Positions 15,773-23,123 are shown, counted from the first letter of the stretch. The stretch: DNA of 28,716 nt from an uncultured Acetatifactor sp. (GCA_910585015.1 CAJUCT010000045.1:1-28716); one strand, 5' to 3'. Notes: generated by a model not told the origin, from the sequence alone. Numbers and translations are program-made.

Positions 15773-17431
15773 CTACCTCACTCCCAGCCGGGCCTTTTTG
15801 CCTGCCCGCACCTTTTTCCTAACTTTGACTTCGCCATTGACCATCTCCACTACACCTGTCAGGCAGTCCTCGGCATCGTCATGCTCGTTCTTTCCCTTGC
15901 GCTGGTACTTCCTGACATGCTTGGCGAACTCGGGCCAGCGCCTTTCCCAATCCTCTGGCATGATCACCTGTTCGCATACGTTTGTGGCATTGGACAATAT
16001 TCGGGCCTTTTTATTTGCTCCCTGATGGAACCAGGAAACCACTGTCCTGGACCATTTCCATCCCTTCAGGATAGCAATAACATTCCTGGCAAACCCACGG
16101 CCTCCGTTGTTGCTCTCAATGAGGGCTTCCTTCACTCCCTGCTGCTTCATCCGGCGGGCCGTCTCTGGCTCAGTCTTTTCCATTCCCTCGTCCGTATAAT
16201 ATACGTCCAGCACATACGCGTAGCTGTCCATGACTCCGAAACAGATACTGCAAAGGTAATCGTTACCCTCATCCGCTGTATCCGTGTAACTGCAGATCCT
16301 TTCAAAGCTGCCCCGGTCCAGCACCGCCGGATCATAGGTATTGAATCCCTGGGCATACAGGGCGCCGGTCACATCCACCGGCTGCTGCTGGTAGTTGGCA
16401 TTAAAGATCGCCTGGCTCATGAGCCTTCGCTTGTCGTTCCAGGACTTAAAACTCAGCAGTTCCGGACACATCATATCACCCAGAATGTTGCCGTCCTTAT
16501 CCAGCCGCTCGCCCTGGTAGTATCCGCAGGGATACTCCAGGCAGCCATGGCAGCTTTCCAGTTCCCGGCTCTTGTAGCAATCCTCCACACGGTAGATCTT
16601 CTGGGCATTAGCACAGGCCGGATAACATAACACATACCATTCCCCCGGCTCCTCCTCTAAAAGCCGCCCGCATAGATCCCGGGTAGACCACCTGGTCATA
16701 TTGATAATCTGGTAGCCCCCTTCCTCTACACGAGATATGAAAGTATCTGTGTACCAGTCATACTGCCCATCCAGTACAGTATCATTGAATGCCTCCTTGC
16801 TGTTCTTTACCGGGTCATCAATTACACCTAACCGGCATCCGATACCTGTGATGGTGCCGCCGAATCCGGTACCCAGGTACGAAAAAAAGCTGCCTAGCAG
16901 CGCCCACAGCTTTTTGGCGGCATCCCCGGGCTTGATCCGCACCCCGGGAAAGATGTCGGAGAACACCGTCACCCTGGGATCCAGCTTGGTGGCGTCTATA
17001 CCGTCCCTGACATTGCCGGAAAACCGCTCCGACAGGATGTCGTTGTAGGAAACTGTGATGACGCTGCCCTGGTTGTACTTTCCCAGGTACCACTGCTCAA
17101 ACTCCGACAGGCTGTAGCTCTTGCCGTGCCGGGGCGGAATATTCAGCATCAGCTTTTTGCAGACATCGTACTGTATCCGCGCCTCCTTCAGCCGGGTGAT
17201 TTCTTCCAAAGCTGCTATATGCCACTGCCCTGACGCATCCAGCCTGATGATCCGATCTTCCACCAGGGCCTGGAGCGTAACGGCAATCTCTTTTAAATGC
17301 CACCGCTCCTCCTTGTAAAATTTCGGATTCTTCAGCTTCTCATACTCCCAGAAACTCTCCCTGCCTGCCGCATAGGGATCACCGGCATCCACTTTATGTA
17401 CTTTTGTCTTAAACTCCTGTGCAATACCCAC
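15773..17431 (-). CDS. terL: Terminase large subunit
   Basis: 552 residues from GTG 17431 (AAGGAG six bases upstream). The ATPase domain has Walker A NIPPRHGKSYS (residues 97-107) and Walker B-like GVIDDP (202-207), followed by the coupling motif INMTRWSTRD. The nuclease domain has acidic residues in CSYTDTADEGNDY, ALIESNNGGRG and EHDDAEDCLTGV. Residues 269-302 carry six cysteines (CYPACA, DCYKSRE, CHGCLEYPC), an unusual insertion between ATPase and nuclease domains that may bind metal. It packages DNA into the procapsid; as a transposing phage it probably packages by headful with flanking host DNA, which is known for Mu and inferred here. Confidence 0.93.
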   Translation of the reverse strand: MGIAQEFKTKVHKVDAGDPYAAGRESFWEYEKLKNPKFYKEERWHLKEIAVTLQALVEDRIIRLDASGQWHIAALEEITRLKEARIQYDVCKKLMLNIPPRHGKSYSLSEFEQWYLGKYNQGSVITVSYNDILSERFSGNVRDGIDATKLDPRVTVFSDIFPGVRIKPGDAAKKLWALLGSFFSYLGTGFGGTITGIGCRLGVIDDPVKNSKEAFNDTVLDGQYDWYTDTFISRVEEGGYQIINMTRWSTRDLCGRLLEEEPGEWYVLCYPACANAQKIYRVEDCYKSRELESCHGCLEYPCGYYQGERLDKDGNILGDMMCPELLSFKSWNDKRRLMSQAIFNANYQQQPVDVTGALYAQGFNTYDPAVLDRGSFERICSYTDTADEGNDYLCSICFGVMDSYAYVLDVYYTDEGMEKTEPETARRMKQQGVKEALIESNNGGRGFARNVIAILKGWKWSRTVVSWFHQGANKKARILSNATNVCEQVIMPEDWERRWPEFAKHVRKYQRKGKNEHDDAEDCLTGVVEMVNGEVKVRKKVRAGKKARLGVR

Positions 17432-17492
17432 TTCCTGCTCCTTGCGGCTCCCTAAATAATTTCCTGCATTTATCCAGAGAAAATCCCATGAA

Positions 17493-17678
17493 TTAAAAAC
17501 GGGTACCAGCTTTCCGATAATGGGCCGGTACCTGTCTCATATATTGGTAATCCCTGCAGGTCTCCTGTACCTGCGCCTGACCATAGGTCAGTCCCCTGGC
17601 CCTGGCTGCAGCGTCAAACTCCAGGATATCCCCCTGCATAGGAACTCTTTTTGCCTTTGCCTTCTTCTTTCTCGCCAT
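17493..17678 (-). CDS. Small basic protein before terminase, unknown
   Basis: 61 residues with a Lys/Arg-rich start (MARKKKAKAKRVPMQ) and a helical remainder (FDAAARARGLTYGQAQVQET). The ATG shares one base with the stop codon of the upstream HTH gene (TGATG), so translation is coupled. The position between two small putative DNA-binding proteins and TerL suggests a packaging accessory, but no family is recognised. Confidence 0.65.
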   Translation of the reverse strand: MARKKKAKAKRVPMQGDILEFDAAARARGLTYGQAQVQETCRDYQYMRQVPAHYRKAGTRF

Positions 17679-17983
17679 CAGTGATATTTCTCCCTGCTCA
17701 GGATCACCGCTGCCACGTCATGCTCCCTGCGGATGGTCTCTGCCGTTACGGCCCCCATGGCCCGGTACTCACGGTTCTTCTCCCGTTTATACTCCTTCCG
17801 GGCATCCGCGTTCTGCCGCTTGCGCCAGTCCCGCTCATTTTTGTATCCCGTCAGTCTTTTCAGATATCCGGATACACTCTGGCGGCTGATGCCGGTAATT
17901 CTGGCGATCTCGCCTATGGACTTGTGCCCTTCAAAAAACTGCTCCCTGGCATCCGCCCTCCAGTCCCTGTCCCTGCTTTCCAT
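17678..17983 (-). CDS. HTH protein, packaging or regulatory
   Basis: 101 residues from MESRDRDWRADAREQ, ATG 17983 with AGGAGG six bases upstream. Residues about 15-45 form a helix-turn-helix of the resolvase/small terminase kind (SIGEIARITGISRQSVSGYL). The rest is a charged helix (RKRQNADARKEYKREKNREY). A gp27-like small terminase is encoded just upstream, so this could be a second DNA-recognition packaging factor or a regulator acting on the structured region at its own 5' side. Function not settled. Confidence 0.75.
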   Translation of the reverse strand: MESRDRDWRADAREQFFEGHKSIGEIARITGISRQSVSGYLKRLTGYKNERDWRKRQNADARKEYKREKNREYRAMGAVTAETIRREHDVAAVILSREKYH

Positions 17984-17998
17984 TTTTGTCCTCCTGTT

Positions 17999-18098
17999 TT
18001 TGGGCGCAGTGATGGACTGCACGTTTCCACGTGCCGTTCAAAACTGTTTAAAGGCCATTTAAAAGCGCCCAAATCCATTTTGATGGAAAATCCATCAC
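17999..18098 (-). ncRNA. Structured leader with alternative pairings before the HTH gene
   Basis: In the leftward mRNA, an outer 9-pair stem joins GCGCCCAAA-type arms (18065-18073 with 17999-18007). Inside it is a 6-pair hairpin GCACGT-GGAA-ACGTGC (18034-18019) with a GNRA tetraloop. The segment 18091-18097 can pair either with adjacent 18081-18087 (7 pairs, 3-base loop) or with 18010-18016 inside the enclosed segment (8 pairs when extended to 18091-18098 with 18009-18016). The region ends about 15 bases before the HTH gene start codon and has no gene. This looks like a regulatory leader or a packaging/protein-binding site. Confidence 0.55.
18047..18063. repeat. TTTAAA-N5-TTTAAA box, copy C
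   Basis: Two TTTAAA palindromes start 11 bases apart (18047 and 18058) with GGCCA between them. They lie in the single-stranded part of the structured leader. Confidence 0.65.
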
Positions 18099-18131
18099 CC
18101 GAAGTCAAAACTGTCTGTACGGCCCTGCTGC

Positions 18132-18689
18132 TTACTGCATCCTGGACATCTCCATCTCCGTCTCCTCCGCCAGTGTAAGCAGCGTCTGCGCCACCTCCGG
18201 GTAACGGCTTCCTATCTCCTCATAAATCTTGTCTGTAAACAGCTTCATTGCCGTATGGATGGCTCCCTGTTCTTTCCTGGCGTTTAGCTTCAGCTTCTCG
18301 TTGGCTACCTGGGCGTTCTGGAGGCTGGCTATGGACTTGGCGATCTTGGCCCTCTCCCCCGCGTCCATCTCATCGTCCACCATGGCCTCCATAATCAGCT
18401 GGCTGGCCAGCAGGTTATTGGCCTCATGCAGTTCCGTGGCCGGACGGTCAACGTCATCCTCGGCCAGGAGCTTAGCGAACTCCTTGGCTACCCTCACTGA
18501 TTCAAACCGGGCCAGAAATTTCCGGCCATACCGCCCCACGGAAGAATAATGCACGTCATATCCATTCTCTTTCAGGTAGTCGGCTATATCCTCATACTTC
18601 TCACCGCCAACCAGCCGCTCCTCCACCTCACGCTTTACCGCCTGGGGCAGGCTGTCAATTTTGCCGTGGCTCCTGTTACCCTGTTCCAT
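18132..18689 (-). CDS. Mu gp27-like protein (DUF3486), probable small terminase
   Basis: 185 residues, ATG preceded by GGAGGAGTT. The N-terminus GKIDSLPQAVKREVEERLVG with VHYSSVGRYGRKFLARFESV is the hallmark of the Mu gp27/DUF3486 family, with an HTH at about residues 28-55 (EDIADYLKENGYDVHYSSVG). The remainder is long helix. In Mu this gene precedes the large terminase and is taken to be the small, DNA-recognising subunit. Here it is separated from TerL by a structured leader and two small genes. Confidence 0.9.
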   Translation of the reverse strand: MEQGNRSHGKIDSLPQAVKREVEERLVGGEKYEDIADYLKENGYDVHYSSVGRYGRKFLARFESVRVAKEFAKLLAEDDVDRPATELHEANNLLASQLIMEAMVDDEMDAGERAKIAKSIASLQNAQVANEKLKLNARKEQGAIHTAMKLFTDKIYEEIGSRYPEVAQTLLTLAEETEMEMSRMQ

Positions 18690-18697
18690 AACTCCTC

Positions 18698-19003
18698 CTA
18701 GCTGCTGATGCCGACTGCTTCCGCGTTTCCCTCCAGCACATCCGTTCCCGCGGGAGTGATATGCGCCACCACGCGGCTGATTCCCAGCCGGGCATTTTTA
18801 AGCCGTTCCACATGCAGCAGTCCTTTTCCTTCCAGATAGGCCGCCTGCCTCTCCAGTTCCTCCTCACCGGCATTGATACCCATCTTTCTCAGCCCGGCCG
18901 CCAGCACCTGGAGGGATGCCCCCACCGGCTCCGACTGCGCTGCCATCTCCAGGATTTCTTTCCTGAATACTTCCTTTTCTGCCAAGTCTGTAAGATTATT
19001 CAT
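18698..19003 (-). CDS. Winged-helix-like late protein, paralog 1
   Basis: 101 residues. Helical start (TDLAEKEVFRKEILEMAAQS), then KMGINAGEEELERQAAYLEG and beta-like RVVAHITPAGTDVLEGNAEA. The ITPAGTDVLEG...VGI ending matches LTPAGVNLAEG...VGV of the next upstream gene, so the two are paralogs. The layout is like a winged-helix DNA-binding domain. Mu-like phages have small proteins of this kind just before gp27; their role is not known. Starts in ATGAATAA overlapping the previous stop. Confidence 0.75.
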   Translation of the reverse strand: MNNLTDLAEKEVFRKEILEMAAQSEPVGASLQVLAAGLRKMGINAGEEELERQAAYLEGKGLLHVERLKNARLGISRVVAHITPAGTDVLEGNAEAVGISS

Positions 19004-19301
19004 CCAATATCACCCCCACATCCTCTATGTCACCTTCCGCCAGGTTTACGCCTGCTGGAGTCAGCCAGATCACGCTGTCCCAATACGGGTCTTTCAGTTC
19101 CACGTGAATGTACCTCTTGCCGTCACCTGCCAGATAATAAAATGCCTTCACCAGGTCTTCATCCGCCGTAAACCCCTTCGCCCGGAGAGACTGCCGCAGG
19201 ACGGACAGGCTGATATCCGTGCCGTAGTACCGGTACAGGATCTCCACCACGTTCCCCCGCAGCACCTTTGCCGCATTAACCTTCATCAGATCCGCCGCCA
19301 T
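18996..19301 (-). CDS. Winged-helix-like late protein, paralog 2
   Basis: 101 residues, same length and C-terminal pattern as the following gene (VIWLTPAGVNLAEGDIEDVG). The N-terminal half (VLRGNVVEILYRYYGTDISL, LRQSLRAKGFTADEDLVKAF) reads like helix-turn-helix plus wing. It overlaps the upstream membrane protein gene by 26 bases and the downstream paralog by 8. A start at the sixth codon (MKVNAAKVL) is also possible. Function unknown; order matches small genes before gp27 in Mu-like phages. Confidence 0.75.
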   Translation of the reverse strand: MAADLMKVNAAKVLRGNVVEILYRYYGTDISLSVLRQSLRAKGFTADEDLVKAFYYLAGDGKRYIHVELKDPYWDSVIWLTPAGVNLAEGDIEDVGVILDE

Positions 19302-19833
19302 TTTTCACACCTGTCCTTTCCTCGATCTTTTCAAGCCTTTCATTGATTTTACCCATGGACTGGTCAATGCCCCGCATGGTCTCCGTGATCCGGTCCATGT
19401 TCTGGATCATCCGCTCCATGTTCCCCATCAGGATGGACTCACGTTTCTCAGACTCCCTGCGGATCATCTCCTCACGCCGGATGCCGTCCTCTATAAGCTG
19501 CTGTTCCCTCCTGGCCCTCTCCTCCATGATCAGCTGCAGCTGCTTCTCCGATTCCTGGCGGATCAGTTTCTCCCTCTTCGCGGCCTCATCCGCCAGCTGC
19601 TGCTCCCTCTGCAGGAGCAGTTCGTTAGCCTTGTTTACACGGTTATCATCATTTCTGCTCTTACAGATAAAGTAGATGATAAAGATTATCAGCAGGACGG
19701 GAGTGATCCCGATATCCACAACATTTTTCATGATCTCCGAAAATGTCATCTCATCCCCGAGGGATACCGCCACTGCTGTCCGGACCGCCCTGTGTATAGT
19801 TGTGCCTGCGGCCACGCCTATCCATATGTACAT
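19276..19833 (-). CDS. Membrane-anchored coiled-coil protein, lysis-associated
   Basis: 185 residues from MYIWIGVAAG; GGAGG six bases before ATG 19833 picks this start, though MTFSEIMKNVV further in is possible. One strong membrane segment (ITPVLLIIFIIYFICKS, about residues 43-60) is preceded by TFSEIMKNVVDIG, a pattern seen in small BhlA/UviB-type holin-like proteins. After it comes a long coiled coil with repeats of QQLxxEAxRREELIRxESEK type. Next to the LLH-type holin it is likely part of the lysis cassette, perhaps as a second holin or spanin-like factor for the Gram-positive envelope; this is inference. Confidence 0.72.
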   Translation of the reverse strand: MYIWIGVAAGTTIHRAVRTAVAVSLGDEMTFSEIMKNVVDIGITPVLLIIFIIYFICKSRNDDNRVNKANELLLQREQQLADEAAKREKLIRQESEKQLQLIMEERARREQQLIEDGIRREEMIRRESEKRESILMGNMERMIQNMDRITETMRGIDQSMGKINERLEKIEERTGVKNGGGSDEG

Positions 19834-19854
19834 GCCATACCTCCGTCTCATCCC

Positions 19855-20334
19855 TTACCATTCTCCCGGGGTGGCCTCCAGCACTGTCTCCCGGTAGGCG
19901 GCCTTTATCTGGGGCAGCACCTCTTCAATTTTGTCCCGGATATACGTCTCTGTATCCGCCAGACAGCTGTCCAAGTCTGCCCTGACCTGCACATCCAGCA
20001 TCTGAATGATCCGCATGTATGCTTCCTGGCTTAACGCCTTCAGATCTTCGGGAGCCGCCTCCCCGTCCTTTACCTTCTGGCGTAGCGCATAGGCTTTCTG
20101 TGACTCCATGACACTGACCACCGTGTTGGCAACGCCGTCAAGCACTGTGACCGCCAGCTTAAATGCCGCTGCCTGGGCTGTCCTGCCGGATGCCTCCGCC
20201 TCCCCGCGCAGCTTCTCTAGGCCCTCCGCCGCTATCCTGCTTCCTTTAATCAGGATATAGGCCAGCGCATATAGCAGGGCCAGCAGGACTACCGGCGTCA
20301 ACACGTCTTTTGCTGCCTGTAAAAATTCCCTCAT
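19855..20334 (-). CDS. Holin-like protein (LLH type)
   Basis: 159 residues from MREFLQAAKDVLTP, ATG 20334 with GGGAGG upstream. A single N-terminal membrane segment (TPVVLLALLYALAYILIKGS, about residues 12-31) is followed by a long amphipathic helical domain with AVTVLDGVANTVVSVMESQK and ending in KIEEVLPQIKAAYRETV. That layout matches LLH-family phage holins. It is the first gene after the post-mor terminator, so it would be the first late gene. A holin releases or triggers the endolysin; no endolysin gene is seen in the window. Confidence 0.8.
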   Translation of the reverse strand: MREFLQAAKDVLTPVVLLALLYALAYILIKGSRIAAEGLEKLRGEAEASGRTAQAAAFKLAVTVLDGVANTVVSVMESQKAYALRQKVKDGEAAPEDLKALSQEAYMRIIQMLDVQVRADLDSCLADTETYIRDKIEEVLPQIKAAYRETVLEATPGEW

Positions 20335-20359
20335 GATTTTTTCCTCCCTTGGTTTTTGA

Positions 20360-20413
20360 TGGAATAAAAATAGCCGCATAAAGAGGTTTTTTGAAACCTC
20401 TCTATACGGCTAT
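20360..20413 (-). terminator. Strong intrinsic terminator after mor
   Basis: On the minus strand a 19-pair stem (arms 20413-20395 and 20388-20370, two G-T pairs, 6-base loop) ends in TTTTTATT. This is the strongest terminator in the window. It closes the early operon 35 bases after the mor stop codon. Confidence 0.92.
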
Positions 20414-20449
20414 GGTAGCACAGGTCCAGCACAATGTACTTTGTACGTT
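20394..20449 (-). promoter_or_regulatory. Candidate Mor-activated promoter inside the terminator
   Basis: A dyad AAYGTAC-AAA-GTACRTT (centre about 20441) lies just after the mor stop. A -10-like TATAGA occurs at 20406-20401 with no -35 box, placing transcription start near 20394 and the dyad near -47. Mu Mor activates a -35-less promoter from a dyad near -43, so the fit is close. A transcript starting here lacks the 5' arm of the terminator stem and so should not terminate. Confidence 0.5.
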
Positions 20450-20819
20450 ACAATTTTTCTTGGAGAGCCAGCATACACTCCATCAAATCCATCTGGCCGG
20501 GAATATTGCTGGCCACCTCCCTCTTGGCCGCCCCCCGCAGCAGGATGTCACGGACCACGTTGTAGACGGTGGACTCCGACACATCATACCTGCTGGCCAG
20601 TTCCTTGATATTCGTGCCGTCATACTCCTTGCGGATGAGTCCATAGACCCGCTGCTTCACCAGTTCCCTCCTCTGCGGCACATAAATGCTGGTGCCGCCG
20701 AAATGCTCAGACAGTTTGATCAGGTTCTCCATCCCGAGAGCCTCGGCAAAGTCCCTGTGCTGCTCCTGCAGATCCTCTATTGTCAGATCCCGGAGCAGCT
20801 TTTCTTCATTTGCAGTCAT
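20448..20819 (-). CDS. mor: Mor transcription activator family
   Basis: 123 residues from MTANEEKLLRDLTIEDLQEQ, ATG 20819 sharing one base with the gemA stop (TAATG). The body matches Mor/C-type activators: a dimerisation half (FAEALGMENLIKLSEHFGGT, SIYVPQRRELVKQRVYGLIR) and a C-terminal HTH (GTNIKELASRYDVSESTVYN). In Mu, Mor is the last early/middle regulator and switches on the next transcription unit. Here it is the last gene before a strong terminator, and a dyad follows its stop codon, so it probably activates the late operon directly. No separate C gene is seen. Confidence 0.9.
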   Translation of the reverse strand: MTANEEKLLRDLTIEDLQEQHRDFAEALGMENLIKLSEHFGGTSIYVPQRRELVKQRVYGLIRKEYDGTNIKELASRYDVSESTVYNVVRDILLRGAAKREVASNIPGQMDLMECMLALQEKL

Positions 20820-21250
20820 TATGTCACACCCCCTGTACCCTGTAAAGATGCTTTTTCCGCCCTGGCCTTCATGTCTTTCAGCGCCTCTATGGCCTGGCCT
20901 GCCGTCCTGCTGGTCAGCCATTTCAGGCTGTCTACTTTGTACTGATTCTGCACAAATGCCTCCAGCCTGGCCCAGTCAGCGTCCCCGCCCGGCAGCACCC
21001 AGCCAATCTCCTTCAGCAGGGCTCCCAGGAAACGCTTCTGTTTGGCCGTTGCCATCCCCTTGGGGGTAGACCTGCCCTCCAGGCGGTCAATCACCTGGAG
21101 GGCCTGCCCGCTGGTTAAATCTTTTAGGCTGCCGCATCCAGTCTCCGCATACACCAGTTCATGGAGCAGGTCATTGTCTATGGCCTGTTCCCGGCAGACG
21201 GCATATATCTTGGCCCGCTGCGCCTTCGTCATTGCTTTTGCTTTCGCCAT
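20819..21250 (-). CDS. gemA: GemA-like regulatory protein (Mu gp16)
   Basis: 143 residues, ATG preceded by GGTGGGATAAAT. Family features: N-terminal MTKAQRAKIYAVCREQAIDN with LHELVYAETGCGSLKDLTSG, then ALQVIDRLEG, and a second, related block in the C-terminal half (TAKQKRFLGALLKEIGWVLP, LKWLTSRTAGQAIEALKDMK). In Mu, GemA affects host gene expression and DNA topology. Order gam, gemA, mor is the same as in Mu. Confidence 0.92.
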   Translation of the reverse strand: MAKAKAMTKAQRAKIYAVCREQAIDNDLLHELVYAETGCGSLKDLTSGQALQVIDRLEGRSTPKGMATAKQKRFLGALLKEIGWVLPGGDADWARLEAFVQNQYKVDSLKWLTSRTAGQAIEALKDMKARAEKASLQGTGGVT

Positions 21251-21252
21251 AT

Positions 21253-21747
21253 TTATCCCACCTTCAGATCAACCTGTTTGGTCTCATACCAGAAAGCGTC
21301 CTCCACCTTCAGGCTCCCTCCCACCTCCAGAATCAGCTGCTCATCATACTGCTTCAGGATATCCTTGTTGACCGTCTCCTTGCTGATAATGCAGTCCTGC
21401 ATACCTTTCTTGCGCAGGACGGCGATTACCTTGTCCAGGGCCTTGGGCAGCTGGAGCCTGGTAGACTTCCGAAATCCTACCCTGCCAAAGGTCAGATCCT
21501 TGGTTTTTCCGTCCAGCTGGTCCTTTTTGTCCGTGGTAAACTCCTTGATCATAAGTTCCTGCTGCTTGATCTGCTTCTTGTATTCATTAATCTTTTCCTC
21601 ATAGGTCAGCTTGATCGTGTCGATCTGCACGTTCATGCCCGCCTCCACCATGGTGATCTCATTCTTTGCCTCAGCGATCAGCCGCAGCGCCTTGTTCACG
21701 TCCTCCCAGTTCTTTAGTTCAGGTTCTTCCATCCGTACCCTCTTCAT
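21253..21747 (-). CDS. gam: Gam, host-nuclease inhibitor
   Basis: 164 residues, ATG preceded by GGAGGAGCAAACGT. The long antiparallel coiled coil (ALRLIAEAKNEITMVEAGMN, YEEKINEYKKQIKQQELMIK) is followed by the short beta/DNA-binding core (KTKDLTFGRVGFRKST) and QLILEVGGSLKVEDAFWYET. This is the Mu Gam layout, a Ku-like dimer that binds linear DNA ends and protects them from exonucleases. It fits the need of a transposing phage to shield its incoming linear genome. Gene order supports the call. Confidence 0.93.
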   Translation of the reverse strand: MKRVRMEEPELKNWEDVNKALRLIAEAKNEITMVEAGMNVQIDTIKLTYEEKINEYKKQIKQQELMIKEFTTDKKDQLDGKTKDLTFGRVGFRKSTRLQLPKALDKVIAVLRKKGMQDCIISKETVNKDILKQYDEQLILEVGGSLKVEDAFWYETKQVDLKVG

Positions 21748-21817
21748 ACGTTTGCTCCTCCTTCTTTCCTGTAGTTTTTACTTTCCCCACTCTGCGTTTA
21801 CACGGGCTTGTGACCGT

Positions 21818-21859
21818 CACCCTGCTGGGTGGCCGCATTAGGGAACCCTCACGGGGTTC
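21818..21859 (-). other. Two hairpins in the leader between the 106-residue gene and gam
   Basis: The 130-base gap 21748-21877 has no gene. In the leftward mRNA it forms GAACCC-CGTGA-GGGTTC (21859-21843) and CACCC-AGCA-GGGTG (21831-21818, extendable by two pairs). Neither has a T-run, so they are not terminators. They may stabilise or time translation of gam. Confidence 0.5.
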
Positions 21860-21877
21860 ACCTTCTGTCTCTTTCCA

Positions 21878-22198
21878 CTAATTGGCCAGCAGCTCCTTCT
21901 CCAGCTGGTCAAAGTCATAATGGTTCTGTTCAAAATTGTTGAAACCGTTCTTTGGCCTGGCCGCCTCCATGCCATTGTCCTTACACCGCTGCAGGTTGCG
22001 CATGATCCCCAGCGTGTACCTCTCCGGGTAGCTAGGATAGTGCTGGATGTGGATCTCCAGCGCCTGCTTTACCACACTGGGATCAAACTTCTCCCACTGT
22101 GCCTGCGCCTTTTTAATCACTGACGGAGATATCCTTCCGGACTTCCTGGTCTGCCGGACCAGGTTCCAGTATTTCTTTTTCAGTTCTTCCATTTCCAT
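21878..22198 (-). CDS. Small early protein after the B-like ATPase, unknown
   Basis: 106 residues from MEMEELKKKYWNLVRQTRKS; AGGAGG before ATG 22198 decides the start, ten bases after the ATPase stop. All-helical and basic in the first half (ISPSVIKKAQAQWEKFDPSV), with HIQHYPSYPERYTLGIMRNL in the middle and an acidic tail. The middle resembles the C-terminal part of some phage replication proteins, but the similarity is too short to use. Function unknown; early expression is certain from its operon position. Confidence 0.75.
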   Translation of the reverse strand: MEMEELKKKYWNLVRQTRKSGRISPSVIKKAQAQWEKFDPSVVKQALEIHIQHYPSYPERYTLGIMRNLQRCKDNGMEAARPKNGFNNFEQNHYDFDQLEKELLAN

Positions 22199-22208
22199 AT
22201 GCCGCCTC

Positions 22209-23123
22209 CTATCCCGCGATTCCCATGTCACGGATGACCTTGTTTAAATTGGCCGGATTGATCTCGTCAAATACACCGATGGTATTGACATAGACGTTCA
22301 CCGCGCCCCGCAGCCCATAGTTTGTCCGGCTGATCTGATACAGAATCTTCAGGGAGTCTTCATCCAGACCGTATTTACCGAAGATCCGCTCCATGTCCTC
22401 CCGGCTGCTGGTTGACGTGGTGACCATCTTCCTGACACCAATCCGGGAGAACAGCTGCGCGTACTCGCTCTTATGTGTACCCAGCAACTTTGTGTATATT
22501 GACTCATTTCCCACAAAACATATCCCGATGCCCGTGCTGTCAGATATACTCCGCAGATGCTCAATGGCCCTGACTGTAAGGTGCTGGGCCTCATCCACGA
22601 TAATCACCCTGCCGGATCCCTTCAGCTTGCTGATGATATCCTTGGTGATCTTTCGGTCTGTCCTCTCCCTGGATCCCAGTTCATCCGCCAGCAGTTCATT
22701 GACCCCTGTCAGAGACGCATATGTGGGAATAATCTCAATCCCGATGGCCAGCTGGTTTTCCTTCCGGTACTGCTGCACCGCCGTGGTCTTACCCACGCCG
22801 GCATCCCCATAGGCCACACTGACCACGCCCCGCAGGTGGGCATAACTGATAGCCTGCTTGACCATACGGGTGACGGTAGTCTCCACAAACTCCGGTGCCT
22901 TGGGAGCCAGCGTTTTCTGGGCCTGCATGTCCATCAGTTCCACAATCTTCTCCGTAACGGTCTCCGGGTTGGGATACTTCCCGTTCAGATAGCTGCTGAC
23001 CGCCGCAGAACTGATGGACAGCTTCCTGCTCAGTTCTGCCTGGCTTATGCCCTTCTGACGCATGTAGTCCCTGGCCCACTTCACTGCCTCTTCATAGCTT
23101 ACATTCCTGGTTTTCTCGCTCAT
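22209..23123 (-). CDS. Mu B-like transposition ATPase
   Basis: 304 residues. An N-terminal HTH (ISQAELSRKLSISSAAVSSY, about 26-45) is followed by an AAA+ domain with Walker A YGDAGVGKTTAV (105-116), Walker B RVIIVDEAQHL (172-182) and sensor-like ICFVGNES. This is the Mu B architecture: an ATPase that coats target DNA, recruits and activates the transposase and confers target immunity. The ATG directly follows the transposase TAA, so the two are co-translated. Length is close to Mu B (312). Confidence 0.93.
   Translation of the reverse strand: MSEKTRNVSYEEAVKWARDYMRQKGISQAELSRKLSISSAAVSSYLNGKYPNPETVTEKIVELMDMQAQKTLAPKAPEFVETTVTRMVKQAISYAHLRGVVSVAYGDAGVGKTTAVQQYRKENQLAIGIEIIPTYASLTGVNELLADELGSRERTDRKITKDIISKLKGSGRVIIVDEAQHLTVRAIEHLRSISDSTGIGICFVGNESIYTKLLGTHKSEYAQLFSRIGVRKMVTTSTSSREDMERIFGKYGLDEDSLKILYQISRTNYGLRGAVNVYVNTIGVFDEINPANLNKVIRDMGIAG

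Noticed and set aside
15347..16630. A 427-codon open frame on the plus strand
   Set aside because: It is antisense to the terminase and portal genes, Pro/His/Cys-rich and with no ribosome binding site; a shadow of codon bias.
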